From NCBI RefSeq assembly GCF_004103695.1, contig NZ_CP035280.1, forward strand, positions 992,001 through 1,056,000: a stretch of 64,000 bases of DNA, given 5' to 3'. This DNA comes from Clostridium sp. JN-9 (GTDB lineage: Bacteria; Bacillota; Clostridia; Clostridiales; Clostridiaceae). Position 1 is the first letter of the stretch. Each line of letters opens with the position of its first letter. This document shows positions 45,585 through 55,135 of the stretch, one piece after another. Both the position numbers and the translations under genes were made by a program. The notes beneath the pieces were generated by a model that worked only from the letters and a program-made list of their open reading frames with translations, did not search any database and was not told the origin of the DNA.

Positions 45585-47282
45585 TTGCTGAAATTTAAAG
45601 ATTATGAATACAAAAGACCTGATATGGGAAAAGTAAAGGAAGACTTTAGCACTCTAATTAAAGAATTCAGGAATGCTGATTCCTTTAGTGAACAAGATGT
45701 GATAATGAAAAAAATAAATGGACTTAGAATTGAAGTAGAATCTATGATGGAATTGGTAGGCATTAGAAATACCATTAATACCACAGATGAATTCTATGAA
45801 AAAGAGAAGCTTTTCATGGATGAGAACAGTCCTGTATATGAGGGAATAATCTCTGATTATTATGAAGCTTTAGTGAATTCCAGGTTTAGAGAAAAGTTAG
45901 AAGAAAAATGGGGAAAACAATTATTTACAATGGCAGAAATGCAGCTTAAAACTTTTAAACCTGAAATTATAGAAGATCTGCAAGAGGAAAACAAGCTGGT
46001 AACAGAATATGATAAGCTTAAGGCTTCAGCTAAAATAATGTTTGATGGTAAGGAAAGAAACCTGGCCCAGCTGACACCTTTTATAGAATCCAAAGACAGA
46101 GTCATGAGAAAAAGAGCTTATGAGGCTTCCACAAATTTTTATGCTGAAAATGAAGAAAAGTTTGATGAAATCTATGATAAATTGGTTAAAATAAGAACCA
46201 GAATATCTAAAAAGTTGGGATATAAGAATTTTGTTGAACTGGCATATTTAAGAATGAGTAGATCAGATTATAATGCAGACATGGTTGCTAATTACAGAAA
46301 GCAGGTATTTGAATATGTTGTCCCTATTGCAGAACAGCTGAAAAAGAGACAAGGGGAAAGACTGGGAATTACTGAACCTAAATACTATGATGAACCTTTG
46401 AAGTTTTTAACAGGCAACGCCATTCCAAAGGGAGATTCAAACTGGATATTAAATAATGGAAAACGAATGTACAAAGAATTGTCAAAGGAAACAGATGAAT
46501 TCTTTACATTTATGGTAGATCATGAACTTTTGGATCTGGTAAGCAAGAAGGGCAAAGCAGGAGGAGGCTACTGCACTTATATAGCAAAATATAAGTCGCC
46601 ATTTATATTTTCCAATTTTAATGGTACTTCAGGTGATGTAGATGTGCTGACTCATGAAGCAGGTCATGCTTTCCAGGCATATTTAAGCAGGGGTTATGAA
46701 GTTCCTGAGTATTCATTTCCAACAAACGAAGCTGCAGAAATACATTCAATGAGCATGGAATTTCTCACATGGCCATGGATGAAACTATTTTTTAAGGAAG
46801 ATGAATTAAAATACAAGTTTACACATCTGAGCAGTGCAATAACATTTATACCTTATGGAGTTACAGTAGATGAGTTTCAACATTTCGTGTATGAAAATCC
46901 TGAAATTACTCCTAAGGAAAGAAAGGATGCCTGGAGAAGAATTGAAAAGAAATACATGCCAAGCATAGACTATGAGGACAGCGATTTATTAAACAGAGGA
47001 GGATACTGGTTTAGGCAGGGACATATTTTCCAGGTGCCATTTTACTATATAGATTATACTCTGGCTCAGGTTTGTGCACTGCAGTTCTGGGTTAAAGCAA
47101 ATGAAAACAGGGAGAAAGCCTTCCAGGATTATTTAGCATTATGCAGACAAGGAGGAAGCAAGTCATTCCTGGAGCTTGTTGATGTTGCAAAACTGAGGAA
47201 TCCATTTGAAGACGGAACCATTGAAAATGTTATGATACCAGTAAAGAAATGGCTGGATCAGGTGGATGATAAAAATTTATAA
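45585..47282 (+). CDS. pepF: M3-family oligoendopeptidase (PepF-like)
   Basis: 565 residues; a cytoplasmic zinc metallopeptidase degrading short peptides. The HEAGH zinc motif (DVLTHEAGHAFQAYLSR) and downstream Glu (FPTNEAAEIHSMSMEF) are intact, with the usual all-helical body. TTG start after TAGGGGGTTTTAAC. The family symbol is by similarity. Confidence 0.92.
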   Translation: MLKFKDYEYKRPDMGKVKEDFSTLIKEFRNADSFSEQDVIMKKINGLRIEVESMMELVGIRNTINTTDEFYEKEKLFMDENSPVYEGIISDYYEALVNSRFREKLEEKWGKQLFTMAEMQLKTFKPEIIEDLQEENKLVTEYDKLKASAKIMFDGKERNLAQLTPFIESKDRVMRKRAYEASTNFYAENEEKFDEIYDKLVKIRTRISKKLGYKNFVELAYLRMSRSDYNADMVANYRKQVFEYVVPIAEQLKKRQGERLGITEPKYYDEPLKFLTGNAIPKGDSNWILNNGKRMYKELSKETDEFFTFMVDHELLDLVSKKGKAGGGYCTYIAKYKSPFIFSNFNGTSGDVDVLTHEAGHAFQAYLSRGYEVPEYSFPTNEAAEIHSMSMEFLTWPWMKLFFKEDELKYKFTHLSSAITFIPYGVTVDEFQHFVYENPEITPKERKDAWRRIEKKYMPSIDYEDSDLLNRGGYWFRQGHIFQVPFYYIDYTLAQVCALQFWVKANENREKAFQDYLALCRQGGSKSFLELVDVAKLRNPFEDGTIENVMIPVKKWLDQVDDKNL

Positions 47283-47345
47283 TTTGGTGAAAGTTTATTA
47301 TTGATATATCCACTTTTAAAATATGCAAAAATTTTAAAATATTAT

Positions 47346-49256
47346 GGGGCTGTCGCATTAGCATAAAAAAATATGCTAACGCGGCAGCATTTTTTTTGTG
47401 TTTTATAGAAAATTTAATGATATTTTAGTCCCCAATGAGCTTGATAATTAAAAAAAGACGCACTTTAATAAGCCTTTCATATTAAGGCTTTTTTTGATTT
47501 GCAGAGTTTTTAAAATTTTAAAGTTTGATAATTATGCACCTTTTTTAAGTGGAAAAAGATGCGTTTCAGTTCTATCTAACTGAATTTTATTATGTAGCTT
47601 ATTTATATTATGTGCCATTGCTAACAAAATACTTTCTGCCAAAACATTCTTTTTACCTTTGCATAGATATCTACGAAATCCCATATCCTGTTTTATCTCT
47701 CCAAAAGAGCCTTCGGCTTGAATACTTCGATTCATTCTCAACTCGCAACCATCATCACTTATAATTCTTTCAAGATCCTCTTTGCGAAGCATGTTGAATA
47801 GTTTTGAAGTCTCAAGATTTTTAACCCTTTCTTCTAATGGCGTTTTACAGTTATGTCCTCTTATGCATTTACTCTTGTAAACACAGTTACTGCAGTCCTC
47901 ACAAGTATAGATTGTTTTTTCACTTATATAGCCAGTCTTACTTTTCCTTTTTACTATTTTATTTACTGTTAGTTTCTTATTATTTTTGCAAGTATAATAA
48001 TCGCCCAATTCAGTATAATCCATGTTTTCTATTCTGCTTATATCATGTTTATATTTTCTTGTTTTTGATATTTCATAATTTGCTGGTTTAATATATGATA
48101 GCTGTCCATTTTCTTTGATATAAAGATAATTTTCTTCACTCTCGTAACCTGAATCCGCATCAATTTTAAAATACTTAAAGTACAAGGAATTCTCCATGCT
48201 TTTTATAAATGGAATCAATGTTGTTGTGTCCCCAGGCTTATCGCAAACAGTAACCCATACTATATATTGGGAATCTACTCCATTCTGAACATTGTAACCT
48301 GGTTTTAACTGACCATTTTTCATAGCATCCTCTTTCATCCTCATAAAGGTTGCATCTTTATCTGTCTTGGAATAGCTATTACGTTTACCGCAGGTATGGA
48401 TTTTCTGTGTATATTCTTTTAACTTTCTAAGGTATTCCTCAAGTTTTTCAATAGAACGTTGAATAGGAGTTTTCCTTTTACCACATCCATGTACAAATTC
48501 AATATTTTCTTCCTTTTTCAAGGCGTAAAGCTTTTTGCGTAGCTTTTTTACATGTTTCATTTTTACTTTGTTTTCGTATACAAGCTTTATTCCATACAAT
48601 TCCTCACATTCGGCTACAAAATCAGCTAATTTAGAAAGTAATCTCTCCAGGTTTTTTGAAACTGCTTTTTTCCAGACGAAAGTATACTTGTTAGCACATG
48701 CCTCTATCTTTGTACCATCAATAAATATAGTATCTCCTGATATTTCTCCAATCTCATAAAGAAAATTTGACATTTCAGCCATTATTGTTTCTGAGCACGG
48801 GGCAAAATGAATACTACGAAATCTTGCAAAAGTAGAATGATCTGGTGCTGGTGAACCTTCTAAAAGGTACATGAAATTTACATCTCTTTTGCAGGATAGC
48901 TCCATTGCTCTTGATGAATAATTATGATTCATATAGGAGTAAAGTACAATCTTCAGCATCTGACGTGGCGTAGCCTGATTTTCCCTTATTCGGGAATAAG
49001 TCGAATATAAATCTGTTAAATCCATCTCCTCTACAAATTGACTTAGCAAACGCACTGAATCATTATTGGGAATCATGTACTCAATATTTAATGGAAGTTT
49101 TAATTGATAATTTCCACGATATAAAGTATAATTTTTGTGTGAATTAATGTATTTTCTCATATGTTAATTTTACTATAAATCTTTCACTCTTTCGAGTGGA
49201 AGATTTATTTTTATGTAAAAAAGCTGCCGCACCAATTATTTTAGTGCAACAGCCCC
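47346..49256 (-). mobile_element. IS1182-family insertion sequence, complete
   Basis: 1911 bases bounded by imperfect inverted ends GGGGCTGTCGCATTAG (left) and GGGGCTGTTGCACTAA (right, read inward), enclosing one transposase gene on the minus strand. Both ends contain internal hairpins with T-runs (for example 47350-47396) that block transcription from the neighbours, and a further plus-strand terminator is at about 47468-47494. I see no clear target duplication. It lies between pepF and the phosphodiester glycosidase gene without breaking either. Confidence 0.85.
47532..49160 (-). CDS. IS1182-family DDE transposase
   Basis: 542 residues: N-terminal DUF772 domain (RQMLKIVLYSYMNHNYSSRAME ... 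PDHSTFARFR), DDE core with Asp in IFIDGTKIEA and in KIDADSGYES, a Cys cluster (CEDCSNCVYKSKC) and Glu in QAEGSFGEIKQDMGFRR. The frame is intact, so the element may still be mobile. Confidence 0.93.
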   Translation of the reverse strand: MRKYINSHKNYTLYRGNYQLKLPLNIEYMIPNNDSVRLLSQFVEEMDLTDLYSTYSRIRENQATPRQMLKIVLYSYMNHNYSSRAMELSCKRDVNFMYLLEGSPAPDHSTFARFRSIHFAPCSETIMAEMSNFLYEIGEISGDTIFIDGTKIEACANKYTFVWKKAVSKNLERLLSKLADFVAECEELYGIKLVYENKVKMKHVKKLRKKLYALKKEENIEFVHGCGKRKTPIQRSIEKLEEYLRKLKEYTQKIHTCGKRNSYSKTDKDATFMRMKEDAMKNGQLKPGYNVQNGVDSQYIVWVTVCDKPGDTTTLIPFIKSMENSLYFKYFKIDADSGYESEENYLYIKENGQLSYIKPANYEISKTRKYKHDISRIENMDYTELGDYYTCKNNKKLTVNKIVKRKSKTGYISEKTIYTCEDCSNCVYKSKCIRGHNCKTPLEERVKNLETSKLFNMLRKEDLERIISDDGCELRMNRSIQAEGSFGEIKQDMGFRRYLCKGKKNVLAESILLAMAHNINKLHNKIQLDRTETHLFPLKKGA

Positions 49257-49394
49257 TGTTTTTTTTGCTAAAATGTTTATATTAAAATTTTGTCCCTAAA
49301 TTTTAACTAATTATTAACCTCTTTTTAATTAATAAATATTATACTAAAAGTTATGTTAAAGGTAGTCTTAATTTCCAATTGGAGGAGTGTTATT

Positions 49395-50393
49395 TTGGGT
49401 AAAAAAAAGAAATTTAAATCAAAACTTTTAATAATGTTTATAATCTACGAGATAGTATTTACTATAATAACAGCACCTTTTTATGTATTAAAAGGACCAT
49501 TTGAAAACTTAAAAAAGATTGTGGTTGCTACAGTAATGGGCACAAGGCATACATATCTTGTAACAACATTTTTGTCAACAGATGAAATTAATAAAATATT
49601 AAATAATCAAGGTGGTGTTAAAGATACAGAGGCTGTAGATGTGGCAAATATAAAGGTAAATAATAACCGCAGTAATGAAATTGTAAGATATGATCTGCAT
49701 CCTGATTCAGGAAGATATGATGGTTATTTATTGGAGATACCTGTACCTACCAAGGTTAAGATAGCTGTTACTAGTAAACTAGGAGTGCAGGGAGAGAAAA
49801 CCAGTGAAATGGCAAAGGAGCATAATGCAGTGGCGGCAATTAATGGAGGCGGATTTTACGATGCCAATAAAGCTTCATTTGGAGGCGCTGCAGCATATCC
49901 AGGCGGTTTTGTAATTTCTAACGGTCAGGTTGTATTTCCAAAGGATGATTCAGGTGCAGACGTAAAATATAGTGTCACAGCTTTTACAAAGGCTGGACAG
50001 CTGATTGTAGGAAATTATAGTTTAAATGAATTGAGACAAAAGAATGTTTCTGAGGCTATTTGTTTCAGAGGCCCTGTTTTAATAGCCAATGGAAAAGGAC
50101 AAATATCTTCTAAGGACGCAGCCAGCAGTGGTTTACAGCCTGTAACGGCAATAGGACAGAAAAGAGACGGTACTGTTTTATTTCTAGTAATGGATGGCAG
50201 GAAAAATCTTATAAAGTCAGGAGCCACCATGAAAGATGCTCAGGATGAACTTTTAAAATTCGGCGCATATAATGCAACAAATTTAGATGGAGGATACTCG
50301 TCCACTATGTATTATGATGGCAGCGTTATAAATAATCCGCATGGATTGAATGGAGAAAGATATGTGGCCACTGCATTGTATGTTGAACCTTAA
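49395..50393 (+). CDS. Phosphodiester glycosidase (NAGPA-like) membrane-anchored protein
   Basis: About 332 residues: one N-terminal membrane helix, then a phosphodiester glycosidase domain (AAINGGGFYDANK, FRGPVLIANGKG, LFLVMDGR, NLDGGYSSTMYYDG) as in enzymes that act on GlcNAc-1-phosphate diesters in teichoic acid or exopolysaccharide. An upstream ATG 49353 is in frame, but GGAGGAG at 49381-49387 points to TTG 49395. Followed after 15 bases by the propeller-like gene. Confidence 0.85.
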   Translation: MGKKKKFKSKLLIMFIIYEIVFTIITAPFYVLKGPFENLKKIVVATVMGTRHTYLVTTFLSTDEINKILNNQGGVKDTEAVDVANIKVNNNRSNEIVRYDLHPDSGRYDGYLLEIPVPTKVKIAVTSKLGVQGEKTSEMAKEHNAVAAINGGGFYDANKASFGGAAAYPGGFVISNGQVVFPKDDSGADVKYSVTAFTKAGQLIVGNYSLNELRQKNVSEAICFRGPVLIANGKGQISSKDAASSGLQPVTAIGQKRDGTVLFLVMDGRKNLIKSGATMKDAQDELLKFGAYNATNLDGGYSSTMYYDGSVINNPHGLNGERYVATALYVEP

Positions 50394-50408
50394 AGGAGAG
50401 TTAGTAAT

Positions 50409-51446
50409 ATGAGTAAAATTAAAAGAATATTATTATGGAGTATAATTGCCGTGCTGGTTCAAACTGGTGTATTTTTTGCTGCAGATAAGTACTATGGGGA
50501 AACCATATTAAATACTAATGTTACTGAAGTAAGGGTAGATAAAAACAATAAAACACTTAAGAATATAACAGTTAATGTGCCTTCAGATGCTAAACAAACT
50601 GAGATTTCCTATGATGGCAAATATATATCTTATTATCAACAAAATAAATTAAACATAATTAACACTTATGATGGAACAAAACATTCTGTAAGTGCAGAAA
50701 ATGGCTTTACACAGGTATACAGTAGATGGTTTCCTGATATGAATTCAATGGTTATATGTGAAAAGGACTTAAATCAGGGTAGAAATATAAATATTTATAG
50801 ATATAATGCAGATAATGATAGTAAATTTACTCCAACAAATTATAAAGGAAAGGATATTAAGCTGAAATTAAATAACAGCAGCGACAAAATTTCAGATATA
50901 GCAATTTCATCTGCCATGAACATATGGTATATAAGAGTGGCTAAAGCTAATGGAAGAGCAGATATATTTAATATTGATGTAAATGGAAATGTGGTACCAT
51001 TATTAAATTCAAAAATGATTGGTAAAATCGGAGTATTTAATCGTATGACCAATTTGATTTATGAAAGCAGAATAGATAATAATGTATATGTAAAAAATAA
51101 TAGCTGGGATTCCCTAAGTAAAGATGTTTATTTACTTAAAGTAGACGATTCTGATAATTTATATATAGGTAAAATTAAGAATAATAAAATTGTTAAAATT
51201 CAATTTGGGTCTATAAAGAAAAATATAAATCAATGGCAGTCCATAGATTTTAATGATCCTGTAGCTATAAATCATATTATTATAACAAACAGCGGAAAAG
51301 TATATATGGCTGACAGCACAAATGGCGTCATTACAGATGAATTATCCAGTAAAACTACAAAATATAAAGGAATCATAATTGGTATTATTGATAAAACTTT
51401 ATATGCTGTAAATAATGGTGTACTCATAAAGGAAAACTTAAATTAA
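50409..51446 (+). CDS. Membrane-anchored beta-propeller-like protein
   Basis: 345 residues with an N-terminal helix (ILLWSIIAVLVQTGVFFAA) and an outside part of repeated short beta strands (ISYDGKYISYYQQ, YSRWFPDMNSMVICE) typical of TolB/DPP-IV-like propellers. No catalytic motif seen. Start follows AAAGGAGAGTTAGT. Probably acts with the glycosidase in the cell envelope, inferred from gene coupling. Confidence 0.65.
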   Translation: MSKIKRILLWSIIAVLVQTGVFFAADKYYGETILNTNVTEVRVDKNNKTLKNITVNVPSDAKQTEISYDGKYISYYQQNKLNIINTYDGTKHSVSAENGFTQVYSRWFPDMNSMVICEKDLNQGRNINIYRYNADNDSKFTPTNYKGKDIKLKLNNSSDKISDIAISSAMNIWYIRVAKANGRADIFNIDVNGNVVPLLNSKMIGKIGVFNRMTNLIYESRIDNNVYVKNNSWDSLSKDVYLLKVDDSDNLYIGKIKNNKIVKIQFGSIKKNINQWQSIDFNDPVAINHIIITNSGKVYMADSTNGVITDELSSKTTKYKGIIIGIIDKTLYAVNNGVLIKENLN

Positions 51447-51537
51447 TTTCTAGAAGGAAGAATTGCTTCGCTTCCTATTGCTGCCGAATATATTATAAAG
51501 TTATTGTTTCCATAATTATCATCTGCATATATAAAAA

Positions 51538-51579
51538 GAATGTAAATAGATTTGATTTTACACAAATCTATTTACGTTC
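51538..51579. terminator. Strong bidirectional terminator
   Basis: GAATGTAAATAGATTTG pairs with CAAATCTATTTACGTTC (one G-T pair), an 8-base loop, and TTCTTTTTAT following on the minus strand. It ends the nitroreductase transcript and also the plus-strand operon. Confidence 0.85.
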
Positions 51580-51591
51580 CCTGTTTGTAAT

Positions 51592-52095
51592 TTATTTGTA
51601 AATAACAAGTTCTTCTAGTGGACGTCTCATTCTTCTGTAAGGGCTTTCCTTTTCATATCCAATAGGTGTAAAAGCTATAGGATGAAGTGAACTATCAAGT
51701 TCTAATATATTCTTAGCTGCTTCCACGTCAAATGCCCCCACCCAGCAGGTTCCAAGCCCAAGGGCTGTGGCAGCATAAACAATATGATCCATAACTATAG
51801 CAGCATCTACATCGCTGTAATTTTTATTGTCACGACGAACCCAGCACTTTTCTGGAATTGAGCAGATACAAATCACATAAGGTGCTTCTACGAACCAATT
51901 GCTGTTATATATTTTTTTCAGTTCTTCTTTTTTACCCTCAGTACTGATTACAATTATTTTAAATCCCTGACGATTAGCTGCAGTTGGAGCTAGTCTTGCT
52001 GTTTCTAGTATTTTATCCAGCTTTTCACGTTCAACGGTGGTTGATTTATAAGCTCTTACACTATGACGTTTTTGTACCAATTCAAAATAATCCAT
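51592..52095 (-). CDS. Nitroreductase-family flavoprotein
   Basis: 167 residues; FMN-dependent NAD(P)H oxidoreductase fold. The FMN-binding N-terminus KRHSVRAYKS, SAPTAANRQGF-type block (here LAPTAANRQGF) and ALGLGTCWVGAFD are present. Short form as in clostridial members. Substrate unknown. Confidence 0.9.
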   Translation of the reverse strand: MDYFELVQKRHSVRAYKSTTVEREKLDKILETARLAPTAANRQGFKIIVISTEGKKEELKKIYNSNWFVEAPYVICICSIPEKCWVRRDNKNYSDVDAAIVMDHIVYAATALGLGTCWVGAFDVEAAKNILELDSSLHPIAFTPIGYEKESPYRRMRRPLEELVIYK

Positions 52096-52515
52096 ATCAT
52101 ACCCTCCATTAATTATTATTATTAATTGTATATTTTAACACTAACACATTTATCTAAATTATCAAGTGCTGTTTTTTGTCGAATGCTACCAGGCAGCACC
52201 CGAAATAAGTCGATAAAATGGGGACGGTTAAGTGAATAAAGCTAATTTCATAGAGTTTAATTGCGGCATTTTAATAACAAATATAAGTTATATTTATGTG
52301 AGGTGCTTCTAGATTAAATAGATATTAAAATATTAAATCATTAAATTAATATTATTAACTTATATATTAATAGTATTAATATTAATATAAATATAATATA
52401 AATATTTTTAATTTTAATATTGATTTATTTTAATAAGGGTAGTATATTATATACATAAGCATTGTAAGATTATTCATAAATTGGATTATATGATTTATTT
52501 AAGGGAGATGAAATT
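52096..52515. other. Intergenic region with one dispersed repeat and an AT-only block
   Basis: Contains a GGGGACGGTTAAG copy at 52220-52232 and a short TGCTACCAGGCAGCA hairpin near 52183. A stretch of almost pure A and T runs from about 52315 to 52440. No gene seen. The promoter of the DUF2089 operon is probably near its right end. Confidence 0.5.
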
Positions 52516-52881
52516 TTGTCCTATAAAATTATTAACAAGTGTCCAGTCTGCGGCTCTAAACTGTACATAACAAGATTAAAATGCAGTAAATGTAACACAG
52601 TAATTGAAAATGAGTTTGAAATGACATCAAAATTTGATTATTTAACAGCAGATCAATTATCCTTTGTGGAAACTTTTCTTAAAAACAGAGGGAATATAAA
52701 AGACGTTGAAAAAGAGCTTGGAATATCATATCCAACGGTTAGAGCTAAGCTGGATGAAGTTTTAAATGCATTGGGATATAATGTAACTTCACAGACTGCC
52801 GTGAATAAAAAGAAGATTGTAGATATGCTTGAAAATGGTGAAATAACACCTGATCAGGCCATTAAAATGTTAAATGAATAA
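52516..52881 (+). CDS. DUF2089-family zinc-ribbon/HTH regulator
   Basis: 121 residues: an N-terminal zinc ribbon (Cys9, Cys12, Cys23, Cys26), a helix-turn-helix region (GNIKDVEKELGISYPTVRAKL) and a C-terminal SHOCT-like motif (VDMLENGEITPDQAIKMLNE). It looks like a small DNA-binding regulator of the operon it heads. TTG start after AAGGGAGATG. Confidence 0.88.
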   Translation: MSYKIINKCPVCGSKLYITRLKCSKCNTVIENEFEMTSKFDYLTADQLSFVETFLKNRGNIKDVEKELGISYPTVRAKLDEVLNALGYNVTSQTAVNKKKIVDMLENGEITPDQAIKMLNE

Positions 52882-52900
52882 ATAAATGGGGGTTATTAAT

Positions 52901-53278
52901 ATGAATGAAGAAGTATCAAAAATTTTAAAAATGGTTGAAGATGGCAAGATAACTGCTGATAAAGCACAACAGCTTATAGAGGCCCTTAGTGAAAAACCTA
53001 AGGATGTTCAAGTTGCAAATTATGATGACATTATGAATAAAATGTTGAAAATAAGGGTGAGTTCACATGATGGGGACAAAGTAAATGTAACCCTTCCAAT
53101 AAAGTTAATTAAAACTATGCTTAAAACATTTGGTAAAATTCCAATGTATAGTGACAATAAATACATGGAGAATGTTGATATTACAGTTATAGCCGATGCA
53201 ATTGACAATGGACTCACAGGAAAAATTGTGGATGTAAATTCTTCTGATGGCGATATTGTTGAGATTTCAATTGAATAG
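52901..53278 (+). CDS. SHOCT-like domain protein
   Basis: 125 residues. The N-terminal ILKMVEDGKITADKAQQLIEAL repeats the C-terminal motif of the upstream DUF2089 protein; the remainder is a beta-rich domain found in clostridial membrane-stress proteins. ATG 52886 is in frame, but GGGGGTTATT precedes ATG 52901. Function unknown; tight operon with its neighbours. Confidence 0.7.
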   Translation: MNEEVSKILKMVEDGKITADKAQQLIEALSEKPKDVQVANYDDIMNKMLKIRVSSHDGDKVNVTLPIKLIKTMLKTFGKIPMYSDNKYMENVDITVIADAIDNGLTGKIVDVNSSDGDIVEISIE

Positions 53279-53289
53279 GATGTGAATTT

Positions 53290-53541
53290 ATGAAGGTTTC
53301 AGTTAAAACTGAAGGAAAAAGATTTTTCATTCCAGTACCTTTTGGAATTATTAAGCTTGGTATATTAATGGCTAAATCCCCTCTTGTTTTAAAACATACA
53401 CCGGAAAAATACAGGGGATATATTAACTGTATAGATACAAATGAACTCAGTAAATGTATTGGTATTCTTAAGCAATATAAAGGCTTGAGAGTTGTAGACA
53501 TAAGAGATAAAGATGGCACAGAGGTAGTAATAACAATATAG
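53290..53541 (+). CDS. Small hypothetical protein
   Basis: 83 residues, mixed alpha/beta, with no membrane helix of full length (PFGIIKLGILMA is short). It resembles the beta-rich half of the preceding protein in general pattern only. Fits between the SHOCT-like and MFS genes with 11- and 12-base gaps, so it belongs to the operon. Confidence 0.65.
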   Translation: MKVSVKTEGKRFFIPVPFGIIKLGILMAKSPLVLKHTPEKYRGYINCIDTNELSKCIGILKQYKGLRVVDIRDKDGTEVVITI

Positions 53542-53553
53542 AAAGGGAATATT

Positions 53554-54888
53554 ATGAGAGGTAAAAGAAATTTATCATTATATTTAACTGGAAGGTTAAT
53601 TTCTCTAGTTGGGACAGGAATTCAACAAATAGCGCTGCCGCTTTATATTCTGGATTTAACACATTCTGGTGTTATGATGGGAGTATTTTCAATGCTTTGC
53701 CTGCTGCCAAATCTGATAACTTCGCCTTTTGCAGGTATTCTTGGGGATAGGAAAAACAGAAGAAATTTAATGGTAATAGCGGATTTTGGAAGAGGTATTT
53801 TAATCTGCATTTTAGGATTCCTGTCTATGTCAGGGACTATTAATATTTATATATTATTTATAAGTCAGATATTAATTTCCATTATGGACAGTATTTTTGG
53901 AGGAGCTTCGGTGGCCATGCTTCCTGAATTATTATCTGAAGATGAGCTTATGAAAGCTATGTCTATAAGGGGTGCTCTGGATGCAGTCTCAATGATTATT
54001 GGACCGGCACTGGGCGGTATAATTTATGGATTCTTTGGAATTAAAACAGTTTTCTATTTAAATGGAGTTTCATTTATTTTATCGGGAATATGCTCATTGG
54101 CAATAGTATACAAAGCTAAAGTATATGACAAGGGAAAAATAACATTAAGATCATTTTTTACGGAAAATAAAGAAGTATTGTTATTGATAAAAAACAGCAG
54201 GGGGCTCATGCAGTTATTTGCATTTGCAATGATAACAAATCTTCTTATGGAACCTTTGTTTGATATAGTAATGCCTTATGTTATGAAAAAGGGAATAGGC
54301 TTTAGCTCACAGCAGTATGGTTACATAATAACAGCTTTTATGGTGGGGATTCTTATTGGTAACCTAGCCTTGGGCCTTTTCGCGGGTAAATTTAAAACCA
54401 AATTTTTAATGAACAGTGGATTTATTTTAGAAATGATAATGTCTTTTGCACTTACAATTGTAGTATTCCCTAAAGTGGTAAATATTCTAGGAGGTAACAG
54501 CTGGAATCTATTTATAATTCTTTCACTTATATGTCTATTCATGGGAATCTTTAATGCAGCAGTTAATACTCCACTTAATACAAATCTTCAGAAAATGGTA
54601 TCTAATGATATGAGATCAAGATTTTTCTCATTGCTTGGAGTTTTTTCACAGGGTGCAGTCCCTCTCGGAGCAATTATATATGGTATCCTTTTAGATAAAT
54701 TTCATTACTTTAATATAATGTTTGTAATAACAATATTGACATCAGCTATAACCATATACTTTATTATAAAGGCAGTTCCAGAGGTTTATGATCCAAAACC
54801 AATTGGAAATAATGCAAAAATAGAAGAAAAGAGTTTGACGGGGACGGTTAACAACCTAAACAACTTAAAAGGGATGGTTAACAACTGA
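53554..54888 (+). CDS. Major facilitator superfamily transporter
   Basis: 444 residues with 12 helices and the MFS motif A region (AGILGDRKNRRNLM), of the MFS_3/enterobactin-exporter-like group often linked to drug efflux. Last gene of the DUF2089 operon. Its final 16 or so residues (TGTVNNLNNLKGMVNN) are encoded by two dispersed repeats, so the natural C-terminus was probably shorter or different. Confidence 0.88.
   Translation: MRGKRNLSLYLTGRLISLVGTGIQQIALPLYILDLTHSGVMMGVFSMLCLLPNLITSPFAGILGDRKNRRNLMVIADFGRGILICILGFLSMSGTINIYILFISQILISIMDSIFGGASVAMLPELLSEDELMKAMSIRGALDAVSMIIGPALGGIIYGFFGIKTVFYLNGVSFILSGICSLAIVYKAKVYDKGKITLRSFFTENKEVLLLIKNSRGLMQLFAFAMITNLLMEPLFDIVMPYVMKKGIGFSSQQYGYIITAFMVGILIGNLALGLFAGKFKTKFLMNSGFILEMIMSFALTIVVFPKVVNILGGNSWNLFIILSLICLFMGIFNAAVNTPLNTNLQKMVSNDMRSRFFSLLGVFSQGAVPLGAIIYGILLDKFHYFNIMFVITILTSAITIYFIIKAVPEVYDPKPIGNNAKIEEKSLTGTVNNLNNLKGMVNN
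54840..54882 (+). repeat. Two dispersed repeats at the MFS 3' end, left flank of the transposase
   Basis: Cores GGGGACGGTTAAC (54840-54852) and GGGATGGTTAAC (54871-54882), 31 bases apart, pointing toward the Y1 transposase gene. A third decayed copy is at about 54930-54939. Confidence 0.8.
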
Positions 54889-54923
54889 CTAACTTCTAAC
54901 TTTCAACTTCCAATTTTTAACTA
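54889..54923. repeat. Degenerate heptad array
   Basis: AACTTCT, AACTTTC, AACTTCC, AATTTTT and AACTA follow each other directly after the MFS stop. Same type as the arrays at 9428 and 13954 (opposite orientation). Confidence 0.55.
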
Positions 54924-55135
54924 AGGAATGGTGGTTAACAATTTACCAATGTTTTCAAATAAGTTGAATAACATCCTTTGTTGGAGTCAATACTATTAGC
55001 TATATAATTTCATTTAGTAAATCACTATTTAAGTGAGCAAAAATACTGATGCTTCTACAGTTTTTTGAGAAGCTGCATAGCTGATTTACTTTGAAATCTA
55101 TTTGGTTGAGTTTAACAAAGAATGGGGTGTTTTCA

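Noticed and set aside
47346-49256. Target-site duplication for the IS1182-type element
   Set aside because: Flanks (ATTAT on the left, TGTTT on the right) do not match, so none is claimed.
51450-51535. Minus-strand open frame ending near 51447 (SAAIGSEAILPSRN)
   Set aside because: Protein-like but very short, lies after the nitroreductase terminator and has no start; not enough to call a gene.
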